From the NCBI GenBank assembly GCA_029862165.1, contig JAOTXU010000001.1:62001-126000 (forward strand): DNA of 64,000 bases, read 5' to 3'. Origin of the DNA: Gammaproteobacteria bacterium. Its GTDB lineage: Bacteria; Pseudomonadota; Gammaproteobacteria; Steroidobacterales; JABDKV01. Made by a program: the position numbers and the translations under genes. Under the pieces are notes generated by a model. The model saw only the letters and a program-made list of their open reading frames with translations. It was not told the origin of the DNA and made no database searches. Shown in pieces: positions 26,065-36,103 of the stretch. Each line of letters begins with the position of its first letter. Positions within the stretch are counted from its first letter, which is position 1.

Positions 26065-26705
26065 GTGAAGTTCCGACGGGAGTTGGTGCATTCCTGAAGT
26101 CGGCTACGCCCCCTGCATGGCTTGAGGCTGCGATTGGCCGTTTGCCGGAGTTGTTGCTGGACCATGCAAACTGCGAGAAGAAGGCCGCATCCTCGGCCCT
26201 CAGTATCGTTTTCCGCTATCCGCAATACACTAAGCTGGTTGCGCGCATGTCGCGTCTGGCACGTGAAGAGCTGCGACACTTTGAGCAGGTATCAAAGCTG
26301 CTGAGCCAACGTGGCGTGGCGTACGCAGTAGTGCCGCCGTCGGCCTATGCCGGTAGTCTGCGTTCCGCTAGCCGGGGCAGCGAGCCAGGTCGTCTGGTCG
26401 ACACGCTTATTATTGGTGCTCTGATCGAGGCACGCAGTTGTGAGCGTTTCGCTTTACTGGTGCCCCGTTTGCCTGACGACATTGCCGGCTTTTACCGCAG
26501 CCTGCTCGATTCTGAGAAGCGTCATTTCGAAGTTTATTTGGACCTTGCGCGTGATCACGGCAAAGATATCGAAGAACGTGTTGAAGAGCTTGCCACGCTT
26601 GAGGCCGATCTCGTCACCAAGCCGGACCAGATCTTTGCATTTCACAGCGGCATACCCATCGGACGGGCTACCATCGCGGATTGTTCGTCGAGGCAAACGA
26701 TGTGA
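26061..26705 (+). CDS. miaE: tRNA 2-methylthio-N6-isopentenyladenosine-37 hydroxylase
   Basis: 214 residues of the MiaE diiron hydroxylase family. Iron ligands fit CEKKAASSA and EELRHFEQ (E-x-x-H) in the first half and SEKRHFEVY in the second. It hydroxylates ms2i6A37 in tRNA. It overlaps the hybrid kinase by ATGA and is therefore likely translated from the same message; a housekeeping tRNA enzyme at the end of a signalling operon is unexpected. Confidence 0.92.
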   Translation: MSEVPTGVGAFLKSATPPAWLEAAIGRLPELLLDHANCEKKAASSALSIVFRYPQYTKLVARMSRLAREELRHFEQVSKLLSQRGVAYAVVPPSAYAGSLRSASRGSEPGRLVDTLIIGALIEARSCERFALLVPRLPDDIAGFYRSLLDSEKRHFEVYLDLARDHGKDIEERVEELATLEADLVTKPDQIFAFHSGIPIGRATIADCSSRQTM

Positions 26706-27358
26706 CTGCGGGTCGCGTCAACATCAAGGACTGCAAGATTGCTTTTTTCTCGGAATTGGCACGTGGCAAAGACGTGCTCGACATGGGGGTTTTGCAGCAT
26801 GAAATGGAGAAAGTAGATAATCCGAATTGGCTCCACAGAGCGGTTGTCGATGCCAGCAAAAGCTGCGTGGGACTCGATATCGACCAACCGGGTGTTAAGG
26901 CACTACGTGATAAAGGATTTGAGGTCGTTTGCGCCGATGCGCAGAATTTCGATTTAGGCCGGTCTTTCGATGTCGTAGCCGCTGGCGACCTAATCGAGCA
27001 CCTGGATAATGTTGGCGGCTTTCTCGATTGTGTGCGCAAGCACGTCAGACCGGGGGGCGTGTTCGCGCTCTCCACACCGAATCCCTTCTGGTGGAAAACT
27101 TTTGTGCATGTGCTGTTAACCGGTCGCGCCGTCGTTCATGAACAACATACAGAATGGCTATGCCCGCAGACGGCTGAGCAAATTCTGAACCGACACGGGT
27201 TTCGCGTTAGCCAAATCGAATTTGGCAGCGTTTACAGCATGAATACGATTATCCAGAGAATCACCTGGCTACTTGATCATGTCATTCCATTGCCCCGGCG
27301 ACTTCGACTCAACACGATTATGCTGACGGCGGCGCCAGTCGATAAGACAAATCATTGA
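26702..27358 (+). CDS. Class I SAM-dependent methyltransferase
   Basis: 218 residues from the GTG at 26702, which overlaps the miaE stop (GTGA); a TTG at 26681 is an alternative. SAM motif I is atypical: VLDMGVLQHEMEK instead of a glycine-rich loop. The following acidic residue (CVGLDID) and later motifs (VVCADAQNF, DVVAAGDLIEHLDN, VRPGGVFALSTPNPFW) fit the fold. Such proteins are common in glycan and lipid contexts. The substrate is unknown. Confidence 0.8.
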   Translation: MTAGRVNIKDCKIAFFSELARGKDVLDMGVLQHEMEKVDNPNWLHRAVVDASKSCVGLDIDQPGVKALRDKGFEVVCADAQNFDLGRSFDVVAAGDLIEHLDNVGGFLDCVRKHVRPGGVFALSTPNPFWWKTFVHVLLTGRAVVHEQHTEWLCPQTAEQILNRHGFRVSQIEFGSVYSMNTIIQRITWLLDHVIPLPRRLRLNTIMLTAAPVDKTNH

Positions 27359-27376
27359 AGTTCGCAGCGTCGAGAC

Positions 27377-29206
27377 TCATCGTTTTGATACTGCCTTAGA
27401 AGTCGTCCTGGTTTCTGCGGGCGCGGTGACGACCAGCTTTTTGATCAGCGTTCTGAACGAAATCTCGTCGAATGCCGGCAGCGAACAACGGCTTTCGGTG
27501 CAGACATAGGCAGCACTGCGATCGAGGCGGGGATAACCCACATCTGGATTCGGCATCGGACCCTCGCTGCGGTCCCACCACTCGACACGGCGGTACCAGC
27601 CGCGTTGTTCCAGCGCGACCTGGTAAAGACTGGCCGCCTGCGGGTCAGACTTGCTGCCGACGACCGTGAAATGCACCGGGTCGGTGGCCAGCTCACGCTC
27701 GGCGAGCAATATACCGCTTTCGTTAATACGCGCGAGGGCAATTTTTTCAGTGGCCAGGTAACGCATGGCATGTTCTGCCACCGCACGATATGCGGTGTCG
27801 CCGGTCAGATGTGACAACAGGTTGGCCAGACGCGCAATGTGTACATTTTCCATGGTATCGGGCAGCGGGCCGACCGGTCCGACGACCGGGACGGCGCTAA
27901 GGAAGCCGGCACCGGTCTGACGTAATTGTGCGTCAATGAAACCGGCGGTCTCCTGCGCCAACGTCAGCCACGAACGGTCACCAGTCGCCCGGTACAATTC
28001 TGCCGCACCCAAGGCCATGTGCAGACTATCTTTTAGAAACGGCCCACCGATGTCGGTGGCGTCGTGGCTAAAACCGCCGTCGGGCAGGGCGCGGTTGGTC
28101 TTGACCCACTTGGCCGCGGCAAGTGCAGCATCCAGGAATCGATCATTGGCTGTGGCTTGTGCCAGTAATGCCAACGCCTCTATTGCCATGCCGTTTTCGG
28201 CCGCGTAAGAATTCTTGTCGATACGCGGAATACCTTTGGCGCGGCGTGCCGCAGCATCAAGCTTAAAGTAGTCGTCGGCGTGTACACCCTGGATTAGATC
28301 GGCATCCTGGCTGGTGTAAAACGCTCCACTGGGTGCCCGCAAAAACTCCAGCAGGTAGTTGCTAATCGTCTCAGCCGCACGTCGATAGCGCTTTTCTCCA
28401 AATCGCAAATACGCCAGCGTATAAAGACGTATGTAACCGGCTTGGGTCGACATGATCTTTTCATAGTGCGGGTGCTGCCAGTCGCCGTTCGTCGAGTATT
28501 GGTAGGCACCGCCAAATGCCGGGTCTATGAGTGCGAGAGCCGCATCCAATGTTTGTAGTGCGCGTCTGGTCTCCACAGCATCGCCATATGAACTGAGCAG
28601 TAACGCGTATTCGACGGTTTCCTCGTCGAGGAACTTTTTGTCGATGTCCAGACCGCCCAGCACAGAGTCATAACGCAAGCGGTGGCGACGCAGCAATTCT
28701 TTGCGCAACCGCTCGTCAAGCAATGGTGATGTCGCAAACGTTGTTGGCGGCGGTTTACGAGTGCGGGCGACTGACGCCGGGTCGGTTACGACGTCTTTGA
28801 GCAGTTGCAGCATGCGTTGCGGCGGTATGTAACCCGCGCGCAGCACAAGTTCTTTGCCTTGCGGCGAGAAAATAATCGTCGCCGGCCAGCCGTAATCGCG
28901 ATAGCGACCGGCTAGGTCCGGGCGGGCGTCATGATCGACTTTGACGGTAATAAAATTGTCTGCGAGATACGCGGCCACAGCGGGATCAGCGTAGGTCTTT
29001 GCGTCCATGACATGACACCAGTGACACCAGACCGCTTCCAGATCGAGCAGGACCGGACGGTCGAGTGCACGGGCTTGTTCGAAGAGCCCCTCATTCCAGT
29101 CCCGCCAGGCTATAGTTGACGTATCCGCGCCGTCGGCACGCATTGCGCTGATGAGAGAAAAGATTGCTAAGACAACAGCGAGTCGCATCGAGTGCATCCG
29201 GCTCAT
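27377..29206 (-). CDS. Secreted DUF255 thioredoxin-like protein with six-hairpin domain
   Basis: 609 residues. An N-terminal signal peptide (RLAVVLAIFSLISAMRADGAD) precedes a thioredoxin-like domain with the VWCHWCHVMD motif (~58-66) and WPATIIFSPQGKEL. The rest is an alpha/alpha toroid of the YyaL/SPATA20 type (for example YAAENGMAIEALALLAQ). Most relatives are cytoplasmic and somewhat longer; this copy is predicted to be exported. The function is not established, though a redox or glycan-related role is possible. Convergent with the upstream methyltransferase gene, 18 bases apart. Confidence 0.85.
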   Translation of the reverse strand: MSRMHSMRLAVVLAIFSLISAMRADGADTSTIAWRDWNEGLFEQARALDRPVLLDLEAVWCHWCHVMDAKTYADPAVAAYLADNFITVKVDHDARPDLAGRYRDYGWPATIIFSPQGKELVLRAGYIPPQRMLQLLKDVVTDPASVARTRKPPPTTFATSPLLDERLRKELLRRHRLRYDSVLGGLDIDKKFLDEETVEYALLLSSYGDAVETRRALQTLDAALALIDPAFGGAYQYSTNGDWQHPHYEKIMSTQAGYIRLYTLAYLRFGEKRYRRAAETISNYLLEFLRAPSGAFYTSQDADLIQGVHADDYFKLDAAARRAKGIPRIDKNSYAAENGMAIEALALLAQATANDRFLDAALAAAKWVKTNRALPDGGFSHDATDIGGPFLKDSLHMALGAAELYRATGDRSWLTLAQETAGFIDAQLRQTGAGFLSAVPVVGPVGPLPDTMENVHIARLANLLSHLTGDTAYRAVAEHAMRYLATEKIALARINESGILLAERELATDPVHFTVVGSKSDPQAASLYQVALEQRGWYRRVEWWDRSEGPMPNPDVGYPRLDRSAAYVCTESRCSLPAFDEISFRTLIKKLVVTAPAETRTTSKAVSKR

Positions 29207-29343
29207 ACCAGGGCTGATGCTACATCAGACTATCAACAAATGGGTTAGTTGCCAGCGAGATTGCCACGAGGCTAGCCAGGCAAACTATAATCGGCGCTAG
29301 ATTATCTCGATTCGTGTCTACCTTGCTGGTTTGGAGAGTCATT

Positions 29344-29997
29344 ATGAGTTCCCCGCAAGAAAACTTTCCCTATCCGTTGCTGGAGGATCCGGAGGAACTT
29401 GCCGGCTACCGTCAATGGACTGATGAAGTTTATCGGGATTTTATACGGTTGCAGCGTGGCGAAATGACAAATAAGGCGTTTCGCGAGCGCTATCTTTATC
29501 ACCGTGCGATTCTGGTTCTCGATCTGACGGGTTTCACCCAACATTGCATGGATGGCCAGATCGCCAGTTTGTTGCGTATTTTTGATGCGCAGAAAGTGTG
29601 TCTGCCCGTATTGCGGGAACATCAGGCTTGCATGATTCGTACCTTTGCCGACAACATTGTAGCGTTGTTTGAAGAACCAACACCTGCATTGGACTCAGCG
29701 TTGGAAATCCACCACAGGGTTAGCGTATTTGCCGAGTCCGGACTCGCTGGGATGAGCCCGGCGGAGTGCTGTATCGGTATTGGTTATGGTGAGGCTTTTG
29801 CCATCGGTGTGAATCTCGCGATGGGTGACGAAATGAATCGTGCGGCGAAGCTTGGCGAGGACTTTGCGCGCGGCCAGGAGACGTTGATTACGGAACGAAT
29901 GCACGCGGCGGTCAACCATCGGGAAGATGTGCGCTTTGTCGAGCAACATGTCGATGATCGTTTGTTTCCGTACTATCGTGTAGTCGGTGAGCAATAA
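29344..29997 (+). CDS. Adenylate/guanylate cyclase homology-domain protein
   Basis: 217 residues from the ATG at 29344, with GGAG upstream. A class III nucleotide-cyclase fold is visible: LVLDLTGFT with metal-ligand Asp60, RTFADNIVALF with Asp103, and DEMNRAAKLGED. The pattern N-x-x-x-A-R that stabilises the transition state reads N-x-x-A-K here, so Arg is replaced by Lys. Activity is therefore uncertain. There is no membrane segment or other domain. The 137-base region 29207-29343 holds the divergent promoters. Confidence 0.75.
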   Translation: MSSPQENFPYPLLEDPEELAGYRQWTDEVYRDFIRLQRGEMTNKAFRERYLYHRAILVLDLTGFTQHCMDGQIASLLRIFDAQKVCLPVLREHQACMIRTFADNIVALFEEPTPALDSALEIHHRVSVFAESGLAGMSPAECCIGIGYGEAFAIGVNLAMGDEMNRAAKLGEDFARGQETLITERMHAAVNHREDVRFVEQHVDDRLFPYYRVVGEQ

Positions 29998-30095
29998 ACT
30001 GGGTTATTCGCCCGACTGGCGGCGCTGGTACCCAGGCTATAGGTCAATCTGACGCTGGTCGTTTGGAGACTACTGCAGCACCGGGGATACATTCA

Positions 30096-31823
30096 ATGTA
30101 TAGGTTATTTGCACTAAGCCTTCTGTCAATCGGGCTGGCGTCATGCACGACGCCGTTGTCTGTGCCCGACCTTCAAGTCTCGACGACGACAGCTGCGGTT
30201 GCGATGCCCGATAGATTCGCAGCTGATGCCGCCGAAGACATTCTTCAGTCGGGCGGTAACGCGATCGATGCGGCGATTGCCAGTGCACTGGTACTCGCCG
30301 TCACCTATCCGGAGGCCGGCAATATCGGTGGTGGCGGGTTCATGCTGATCTACGCTGACGGCAAACCGGCTTTTCTCGATTATCGGGAGACCGCGCCCGG
30401 CATGGCAACGCGTGATATGTATCTCGACAAGGACGGCGACGTCATTGCAGATTTGAGTCTTGTCGGACACCTCGCAGCTGGAGTGCCCGGCACAGTTGCC
30501 GGTCTATGGGACGCGCACCGGCGCCATGGCACCCGTCCCTGGGCCGAGCTGGTCGCGCCGGCACTGCGGCTGGCGCGCGATGGCTTCGTTATGCCCGGGC
30601 ATCTGGCTGAACGCATTGACCGACTCGAGAACTACTTCAAAGGGCGTGGCAATTTCTCCGTCTACTTTGGCGGGGCACAGCCCGGTCAGGTGTTTAAACA
30701 ACCGGAACTTGCTGCAACATTGGAACGCATCGCGCGACAGGGTCGCGATGGGTTCTATCGTGGCACAACGGCCGAACTGATCGCCGCGGACATGTCACGT
30801 GGTGATGGGCTGATCAGTACGGATGATCTGGCCGCTTACAGGCCAGTTTGGCGCGAACCATTGGCAGCACAATGGCGCGACTACAGACTGATTTCAGCAC
30901 CGCCACCGAGTATGGGTGGATTTGCGGTTATCCAGTTGTTGAAGATGAAGGATTATCTGGCCAACGCGTTCGACGGGGTCGCGCACAACTCTCCGCAATA
31001 CCTGCACCTTGTAGCCGAAATCGAGAAACGCGTGTTCGCCGATCGTGCTGAGTATTTCGGCGATCCCGATTTCGTTGATGTGCCCGTTGCGCGCCTCATC
31101 GATGACACTTATGTTCGCACGCGCGCCGATGCCGTCGACGTCGACTCGATCTCGAGTGTCGCCAGCGTACCACCCGGTCTGGAAGAAGGGCACGACACGA
31201 CTCATTTCTCGGTAGTCGATCGATGGGGCAACGCAGTTTCGAATACTTATACTCTGAATACCTGGTTTGGAAGCGGAGTAGTGGTCGAGGGTGCCGGATT
31301 TCTGCTCAATAACGAAATGGACGATTTTAGTGCCAAGCCCGGTGCGCCGAATTTCTATGGTGTCGTAGGTCAGTCGGCCAATGCGATCGAGCCGCGGAAA
31401 CGCATGCTATCGTCGATGTCGCCAACGATTCTGTTGCGAGACGACAAAGTGAGCATGGTGGTCGGCACGCCTGGTGGGTCAACGATATTCACTTCGGTAT
31501 TCCAGGCGGTTGTCAATATTCTGGATTTCGGCATGACACCTCAGCAGGCGGTCGCTGCCACACGCTTTCATCATCAGTTGCTGCCGCCCGATCTGATCAC
31601 GTTCAGTCCGGGCGTGCCCTTGGCCGCCGAGACCATCCGGGTACTCGGCAAGCGTGGATATCGCGTCGAGCCCCATCCGTGGGTGTTCGGTGACCTGCAA
31701 GTCATCTGGTACGACGACGAGACGGCTCTGACGGGCTCCGATCCGCGTGGTCGCGGCGCCTCACGACCAATACGCACCCATTCTGACCATCAGCCGGTGC
31801 CTCTGACAAAATTGCTCAACTAG
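30096..31823 (+). CDS. ggt: Gamma-glutamyltransferase, lipoprotein form
   Basis: 575 residues from the ATG at 30096; a longer frame from 30063 lacks a signal sequence at its start. The N-terminus MYRLFALSLLSIGLASC is a lipoprotein signal. The Ntn-hydrolase proenzyme is cleaved before Thr368 in GHDTTHFSVVDRWGN, giving the small subunit. Other motifs are GNIGGGGFMLIYADG, NNEMDDFSAKPGAP and SSMSPTILL. It hydrolyses or transfers gamma-glutamyl groups of glutathione in the periplasm. Confidence 0.95.
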   Translation: MYRLFALSLLSIGLASCTTPLSVPDLQVSTTTAAVAMPDRFAADAAEDILQSGGNAIDAAIASALVLAVTYPEAGNIGGGGFMLIYADGKPAFLDYRETAPGMATRDMYLDKDGDVIADLSLVGHLAAGVPGTVAGLWDAHRRHGTRPWAELVAPALRLARDGFVMPGHLAERIDRLENYFKGRGNFSVYFGGAQPGQVFKQPELAATLERIARQGRDGFYRGTTAELIAADMSRGDGLISTDDLAAYRPVWREPLAAQWRDYRLISAPPPSMGGFAVIQLLKMKDYLANAFDGVAHNSPQYLHLVAEIEKRVFADRAEYFGDPDFVDVPVARLIDDTYVRTRADAVDVDSISSVASVPPGLEEGHDTTHFSVVDRWGNAVSNTYTLNTWFGSGVVVEGAGFLLNNEMDDFSAKPGAPNFYGVVGQSANAIEPRKRMLSSMSPTILLRDDKVSMVVGTPGGSTIFTSVFQAVVNILDFGMTPQQAVAATRFHHQLLPPDLITFSPGVPLAAETIRVLGKRGYRVEPHPWVFGDLQVIWYDDETALTGSDPRGRGASRPIRTHSDHQPVPLTKLLN

Positions 31824-31843
31824 CATTACTCGCTGCCTAATGG

Positions 31844-32566
31844 CTAGCGAGGAAGGGCTTCGAGCCGCGGCCCATTCTGATCCCAGGTTACGATGCTGCC
31901 CTGATCGTACCAGTCGCCCAAAACAATTCGCTTGGCAGGTTTGCCGTCCAGCAGGAATTCATGGACGGCAGGCCGATGGGTGTGGCCGTGTAGCAAAGTT
32001 GCGACACCATGTTTTTGCAGCACCTCTACTACGGCCTGTTGACTTACATCCATAATGGTTTCAGGGACTTCCGCGTTGTGGGCGATACTGCGTCGGCGTG
32101 CTTCAGCGGCTGTTGCGAGTCGCTTTTCGAGCGGCAGCGCCAGAAATTGATGCTGCCAGTCCGCATCACGCACCATTTTGCGGAAGGCCTGGTATTCGAG
32201 ATCGTCTGTGCAGAGACTGTCACCATGCATTAATAAAACTTGTTGACCGTGAATCTCGATTACCACTTCATCTTCTAACAAACCCAGGCCCGCGTTTGCC
32301 GCAAAGTCGTTGCCAACCAGAAAATCGCGATTTCCGCACATGAAATAGCAGGGTGTTCCGCCGCCGCTTAGTTTTCTCAGGGCGTCGGCAACGCGATATT
32401 TTTCGGGTTGCGGGTCGTCGTCGCCAACCCACGATTCAAACAGATCGCCGAGTATATAGACGACGTCGGCGGCCGGCGCCGTGTGCTCCAGAAATGCCAG
32501 GAACTGTTTGCCGATTTCGGGCCGTTTCGCGTCCAGATGGAGATCGGAAACGAAAATTACGCTCAT
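31844..32566 (-). CDS. lpxH: UDP-2,3-diacylglucosamine diphosphatase
   Basis: 240 residues of the calcineurin-like phosphoesterase LpxH, which makes lipid X in lipid A biosynthesis. Metal-binding motifs are SDLHLD, GDLFESW, CGNRDFLVG and LLHGHTHRPAVHEF. Its ATG overlaps the stop of the upstream cyclophilin gene (ATGA at 32563-32566), so they form an operon. Convergent with ggt, 20 bases apart. Confidence 0.96.
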   Translation of the reverse strand: MSVIFVSDLHLDAKRPEIGKQFLAFLEHTAPAADVVYILGDLFESWVGDDDPQPEKYRVADALRKLSGGGTPCYFMCGNRDFLVGNDFAANAGLGLLEDEVVIEIHGQQVLLMHGDSLCTDDLEYQAFRKMVRDADWQHQFLALPLEKRLATAAEARRRSIAHNAEVPETIMDVSQQAVVEVLQKHGVATLLHGHTHRPAVHEFLLDGKPAKRIVLGDWYDQGSIVTWDQNGPRLEALPR

Positions 32567-33156
32567 TGACTCGCCGGGGGTGTTTCCTTGATCAGGCGGG
32601 CTGATTCAATCGTTACCACAGTCTCAGGAAAATCGCTCCGGAAGGGTTTCCTGGCAGTCGTCGGAATGGCGGCAATCTTGTCCAGGGTATCCATGCCGTC
32701 GGTGACCTGGCCGAAGACGCAGTAGCCCCAGCGCGACGAAGTCGGGTCGAGATTACGATTGCTGGCCAGATTGATGTAGAACTGCGCCGTACCGGTGTGT
32801 GGAGCGCCCATGCGGGCCATAGCTATTGTGCCACGCACATTACTCAGACCGTTACCGGATTCATTGGGAATTGGGTCTCGGGTCTCTTTCTCTTGCAGAT
32901 TCTCGTCAAACCCACCGGCCTGAGCGACAAAGCCTGAGATTACCCGGTGGAAAACCGTGCCGTCGTAGAACCCGTCCTGGACGTATTTGACGAAGTTTTG
33001 CACCGAGATCGGCGCCCGCCGGCCATCCAGTTCAACAACAAAAGTACCCTGGCTAGTCTTGATTTCGACTTGCGGGAACATTGGAAGCTTGCCGTCCTCC
33101 GCCAGCGCTGCGTTACTCATTATGGCGCCGAGCACCAGTGTTACGATAGTTTTCAT
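32563..33156 (-). CDS. Periplasmic peptidyl-prolyl cis-trans isomerase, cyclophilin type
   Basis: 197 residues. A signal peptide (IVTLVLGAIMSNAALAED) is followed by a cyclophilin domain with YDGTVFHRVISGFVAQAGG, the catalytic Arg in FHRV, MARMGAPHTGTAQFYINL and the WGYCVFGQVTDGMD region. The signal peptide makes it PpiA-like in location. Operon with lpxH. Divergent from gltX across 80 bases. Confidence 0.93.
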   Translation of the reverse strand: MKTIVTLVLGAIMSNAALAEDGKLPMFPQVEIKTSQGTFVVELDGRRAPISVQNFVKYVQDGFYDGTVFHRVISGFVAQAGGFDENLQEKETRDPIPNESGNGLSNVRGTIAMARMGAPHTGTAQFYINLASNRNLDPTSSRWGYCVFGQVTDGMDTLDKIAAIPTTARKPFRSDFPETVVTIESARLIKETPPASQ

Positions 33157-33236
33157 CCGTCCTCCAAGCAGTGAATCATAAAGCCTTCGACCCTGCCTTC
33201 ATAGCCGTAGGCTGGTCTTTTGGCTAATCTAATCAA

Positions 33237-34691
33237 ATGGCCAAGCCAACGAGAACCCGATTCGCCCCCAGTCCGACAGGTTTCCTGCACTTAGGCAATG
33301 TGCGTACAGCGTTGTTCAATTATCTGATGGCCCGTAACACTGGTGGACAATTTGTCATTCGCTCCGAAGATACTGATCGGGATCGCAGTCGGGAAGAGTA
33401 CTTGAGTGCTGCGCTGACCGATCTGCAATGGCTCGGGCTGGACTGGGATGCCGGACCGGATAACAGCGATGCGCACGGGCCCTACCGCCAGTCCCGGCGT
33501 GATGCGATCTATGACGACTATTTCTCGAGTCTGGAGAAGGATCAGCGAGCCTATCCCTGTTTCTGCACACAGGCCGAGTTGTCAGTTGCCCGCAAAACTC
33601 AACTTGCCGCGGGTCGCGCACCACGTTATCCCGGCACGTGCCGGGAAATGAGTCAGGCAGAACAGCGCCGACGAGTTCTCGATGGTGCCCGGCCGACATT
33701 GCGTTTTCGAGTCGACAATGGTGCCGATGTTGTCTTTGATGATCTGGTACGCGGGGAACAGCGCATGCTGCGGGAGGAGATTGGCGATTTTATTATTCGA
33801 CGCTCCGACGGCACGCCGTCTTTTTTCTTTAGCAACGCCGTGGACGATTCCCTCATGGAAATCACCGACGTCCTGCGTGGCGAGGATCACCTGACCAACA
33901 CACCGCGGCAGTTATTATTGCTCGAAGCGTTGCGATTGGCGCCTCCACGCTACGGCCACATATCGCTGGTTATTGCAGACGACGGCTCGCCGTTATCCAA
34001 ACGTCACGGCAGTATTGGTGTGCGCGACATGGCCGAGCAGGGCTATTTTGCCGGGGCGCTGTGCAATCACCTCGCGCGTCTGGGCCACAAGTTTGAGAAC
34101 GACGACTACATGCCTGTATCCGGGCTGGCAGCGGGTTTTGCGGCTACGCGGCTGGGCCGGGCGCCGTCCCGTCATGATCCCATTCAGTTGCAGCACTGGC
34201 AGCGCGAGGCGCTTCATCGCCAGCCTGACGATGAATTATGGGACTGGATGAAGGGTGCCCGCAGCCGTGACGGTCGTTTGCTGGCCGACCGACCCGGTGC
34301 AAATAGTGGCGGCTTCGTACAACTGGTCAAAGACAACATCGAGATGCCGCAGGATGCAGCGCACTGGGCCGATCTGTTGTTGGATACGCCACCGCGGTTC
34401 GAAGACGGCGCACGTGCGGTACTGGCACTGGTCGACGCGGCTTTTGTGCGCGCGGCGCTGGAATCGTTGCAGACGCCCCCGGTGGATTTTGCAGCATGGG
34501 TGGAGACCGTCAAGCAGCTCAGCGGCGTGGCCGGCAAGGCATTGTTTATGCCCCTGCGTGCCGCATTGACCGGCGACACGCATGGCCCGGAACTGGCTCG
34601 TGTATTCGACTTCCTGGGTATCCAGGGCGTGCGGGCCAGACTGGAGGCCGCAATCGAACACTGCAAACCAGATGACGGGTCCGGCCGCTAA
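33237..34691 (+). CDS. gltX: Glutamate--tRNA ligase
   Basis: 484 residues of a class I aminoacyl-tRNA synthetase. HIGH-type motif in [25 protein letters not shown]-type motif SPLSKRHGS. Zinc-site cysteines are in [10 protein letters not shown] and PGTCREM. The usual gammaproteobacterial C-terminal anticodon domain is present. cysS follows after 17 bases. Confidence 0.96.
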   Translation: MAKPTRTRFAPSPTGFLHLGNVRTALFNYLMARNTGGQFVIRSEDTDRDRSREEYLSAALTDLQWLGLDWDAGPDNSDAHGPYRQSRRDAIYDDYFSSLEKDQRAYPCFCTQAELSVARKTQLAAGRAPRYPGTCREMSQAEQRRRVLDGARPTLRFRVDNGADVVFDDLVRGEQRMLREEIGDFIIRRSDGTPSFFFSNAVDDSLMEITDVLRGEDHLTNTPRQLLLLEALRLAPPRYGHISLVIADDGSPLSKRHGSIGVRDMAEQGYFAGALCNHLARLGHKFENDDYMPVSGLAAGFAATRLGRAPSRHDPIQLQHWQREALHRQPDDELWDWMKGARSRDGRLLADRPGANSGGFVQLVKDNIEMPQDAAHWADLLLDTPPRFEDGARAVLALVDAAFVRAALESLQTPPVDFAAWVETVKQLSGVAGKALFMPLRAALTGDTHGPELARVFDFLGIQGVRARLEAAIEHCKPDDGSGR

Positions 34692-34708
34692 AGCTACCAT
34701 CCGCTGTC

Positions 34709-36103
34709 ATGCTGCAGATTTACAATAGTTTCCTGCGAGCCAAGCAAGTCTTTGTGCCCCTGACCGAGGGCAAGATTAATATGTACGTGTGCGGGATCAC
34801 CGTGTACGACTACCTGCACCTCGGTCACGCTCGCATGATGATCGTTTTCGATATCATCACGCGTCACTTGCGCGCGGCAGGCTTTGACCTGCGGTATGTG
34901 CGCAATATCACCGATATCGATGACAAGATTATCCGCCGCGCTGCAGAGAACGGTGAAGACTTCCGCTCATTGACCAAACGGTTTATCGACGCGATGAATG
35001 AAGACTGTGCGGCGTTGAACGTGTTGCCGCCCGATGACGAGCCTCGCGCTACAGATTACATCGATCAAATCATCGTGATGATTGAGAAACTGGTCGACAA
35101 CGGTTACGCGTATCGGGCCGACAACGGCGATGTTTACTATGCGGTCAAGCAATTCGAGCCTTATGGACGACTGTCCGATCAGGATCCGGCCGACTTGCGT
35201 TCTGGTTCACGCGTCGAAATAGATGAGGCCAAGCGCGATCCATTGGATTTTGTATTGTGGAAAGCGGCCAAGGAAGGCGAGCCCAGTTGGCAGTCACCAT
35301 GGGGTGACGGCAGACCCGGCTGGCACATCGAGTGTTCGGCGATGTCGACCGAATTGTTGGGGACGCATTTCGATATCCACGGCGGTGGCATGGATCTCAA
35401 GTTCCCGCATCATGAGAACGAAATAGCGCAGTCCTGCGGTTCCACCGGCGATGACTTCGTCAACGTTTGGATCCACAACGGTTTCGTACAGATAGACGAC
35501 GAAAAGATGTCCAAGTCGCTGGGTAATTTTTTCACCGTCCGCGATATTCTCAAGTACTTTCATCCGGAAGAAGTGCGTTATTTTATTGTTGCCGGACACT
35601 ATCGAAGTCCGCTGAATTATTCGGATCAGGAGCTGAAATCGTCGCGGGCAGCTTTGGGCAGGCTCTACACGGCATTGCGTGATCAGGATATCGTGAGCCC
35701 GTCCGCCGATGAGACTTATACAGAGCGTTTCGTAGCGGCTATGGACGACGACTTCAACACACCCGAGGCCTTGGCCGTATTGTTCGATCTTAGCCGCGCC
35801 GTCAACCGGGCACGTGACGATGATGAAACAACACTTGCCGCCTCCCTGGCGGCTTTATTGAAACAACTCGGTGATCGGTTGGGTTTGTTGCAATTGAATC
35901 CGGATGATTACCTGAAATCAGCCCGGCCCGACGCAAAAACGCACGGTCTGAGCGATAAGCAAATCGAAGAGGCCATTGCACAACGCAATCTTGCCCGCGA
36001 TGAAAAACGCTGGGACGACGCCGATAGATTACGCAAGGAACTGGCCGATGCCGGAGTGATACTGGAAGACAGCGCCGGCACCACCACCTGGCGCCGCGAG
36101 TGA
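34709..36103 (+). CDS. cysS: Cysteine--tRNA ligase
   Basis: 464 residues, the normal length. N-terminal [18 protein letters not shown] contains the first zinc Cys and the HIGH-type motif. Further zinc ligands are in WHIECSAMS and [11 protein letters not shown], and the KMSKS loop is [10 protein letters not shown]. The TGA stop (36101-36103) is the first element of the left arm of the inverted repeat that separates cysS from folD. Confidence 0.97.
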   Translation: MLQIYNSFLRAKQVFVPLTEGKINMYVCGITVYDYLHLGHARMMIVFDIITRHLRAAGFDLRYVRNITDIDDKIIRRAAENGEDFRSLTKRFIDAMNEDCAALNVLPPDDEPRATDYIDQIIVMIEKLVDNGYAYRADNGDVYYAVKQFEPYGRLSDQDPADLRSGSRVEIDEAKRDPLDFVLWKAAKEGEPSWQSPWGDGRPGWHIECSAMSTELLGTHFDIHGGGMDLKFPHHENEIAQSCGSTGDDFVNVWIHNGFVQIDDEKMSKSLGNFFTVRDILKYFHPEEVRYFIVAGHYRSPLNYSDQELKSSRAALGRLYTALRDQDIVSPSADETYTERFVAAMDDDFNTPEALAVLFDLSRAVNRARDDDETTLAASLAALLKQLGDRLGLLQLNPDDYLKSARPDAKTHGLSDKQIEEAIAQRNLARDEKRWDDADRLRKELADAGVILEDSAGTTTWRRE

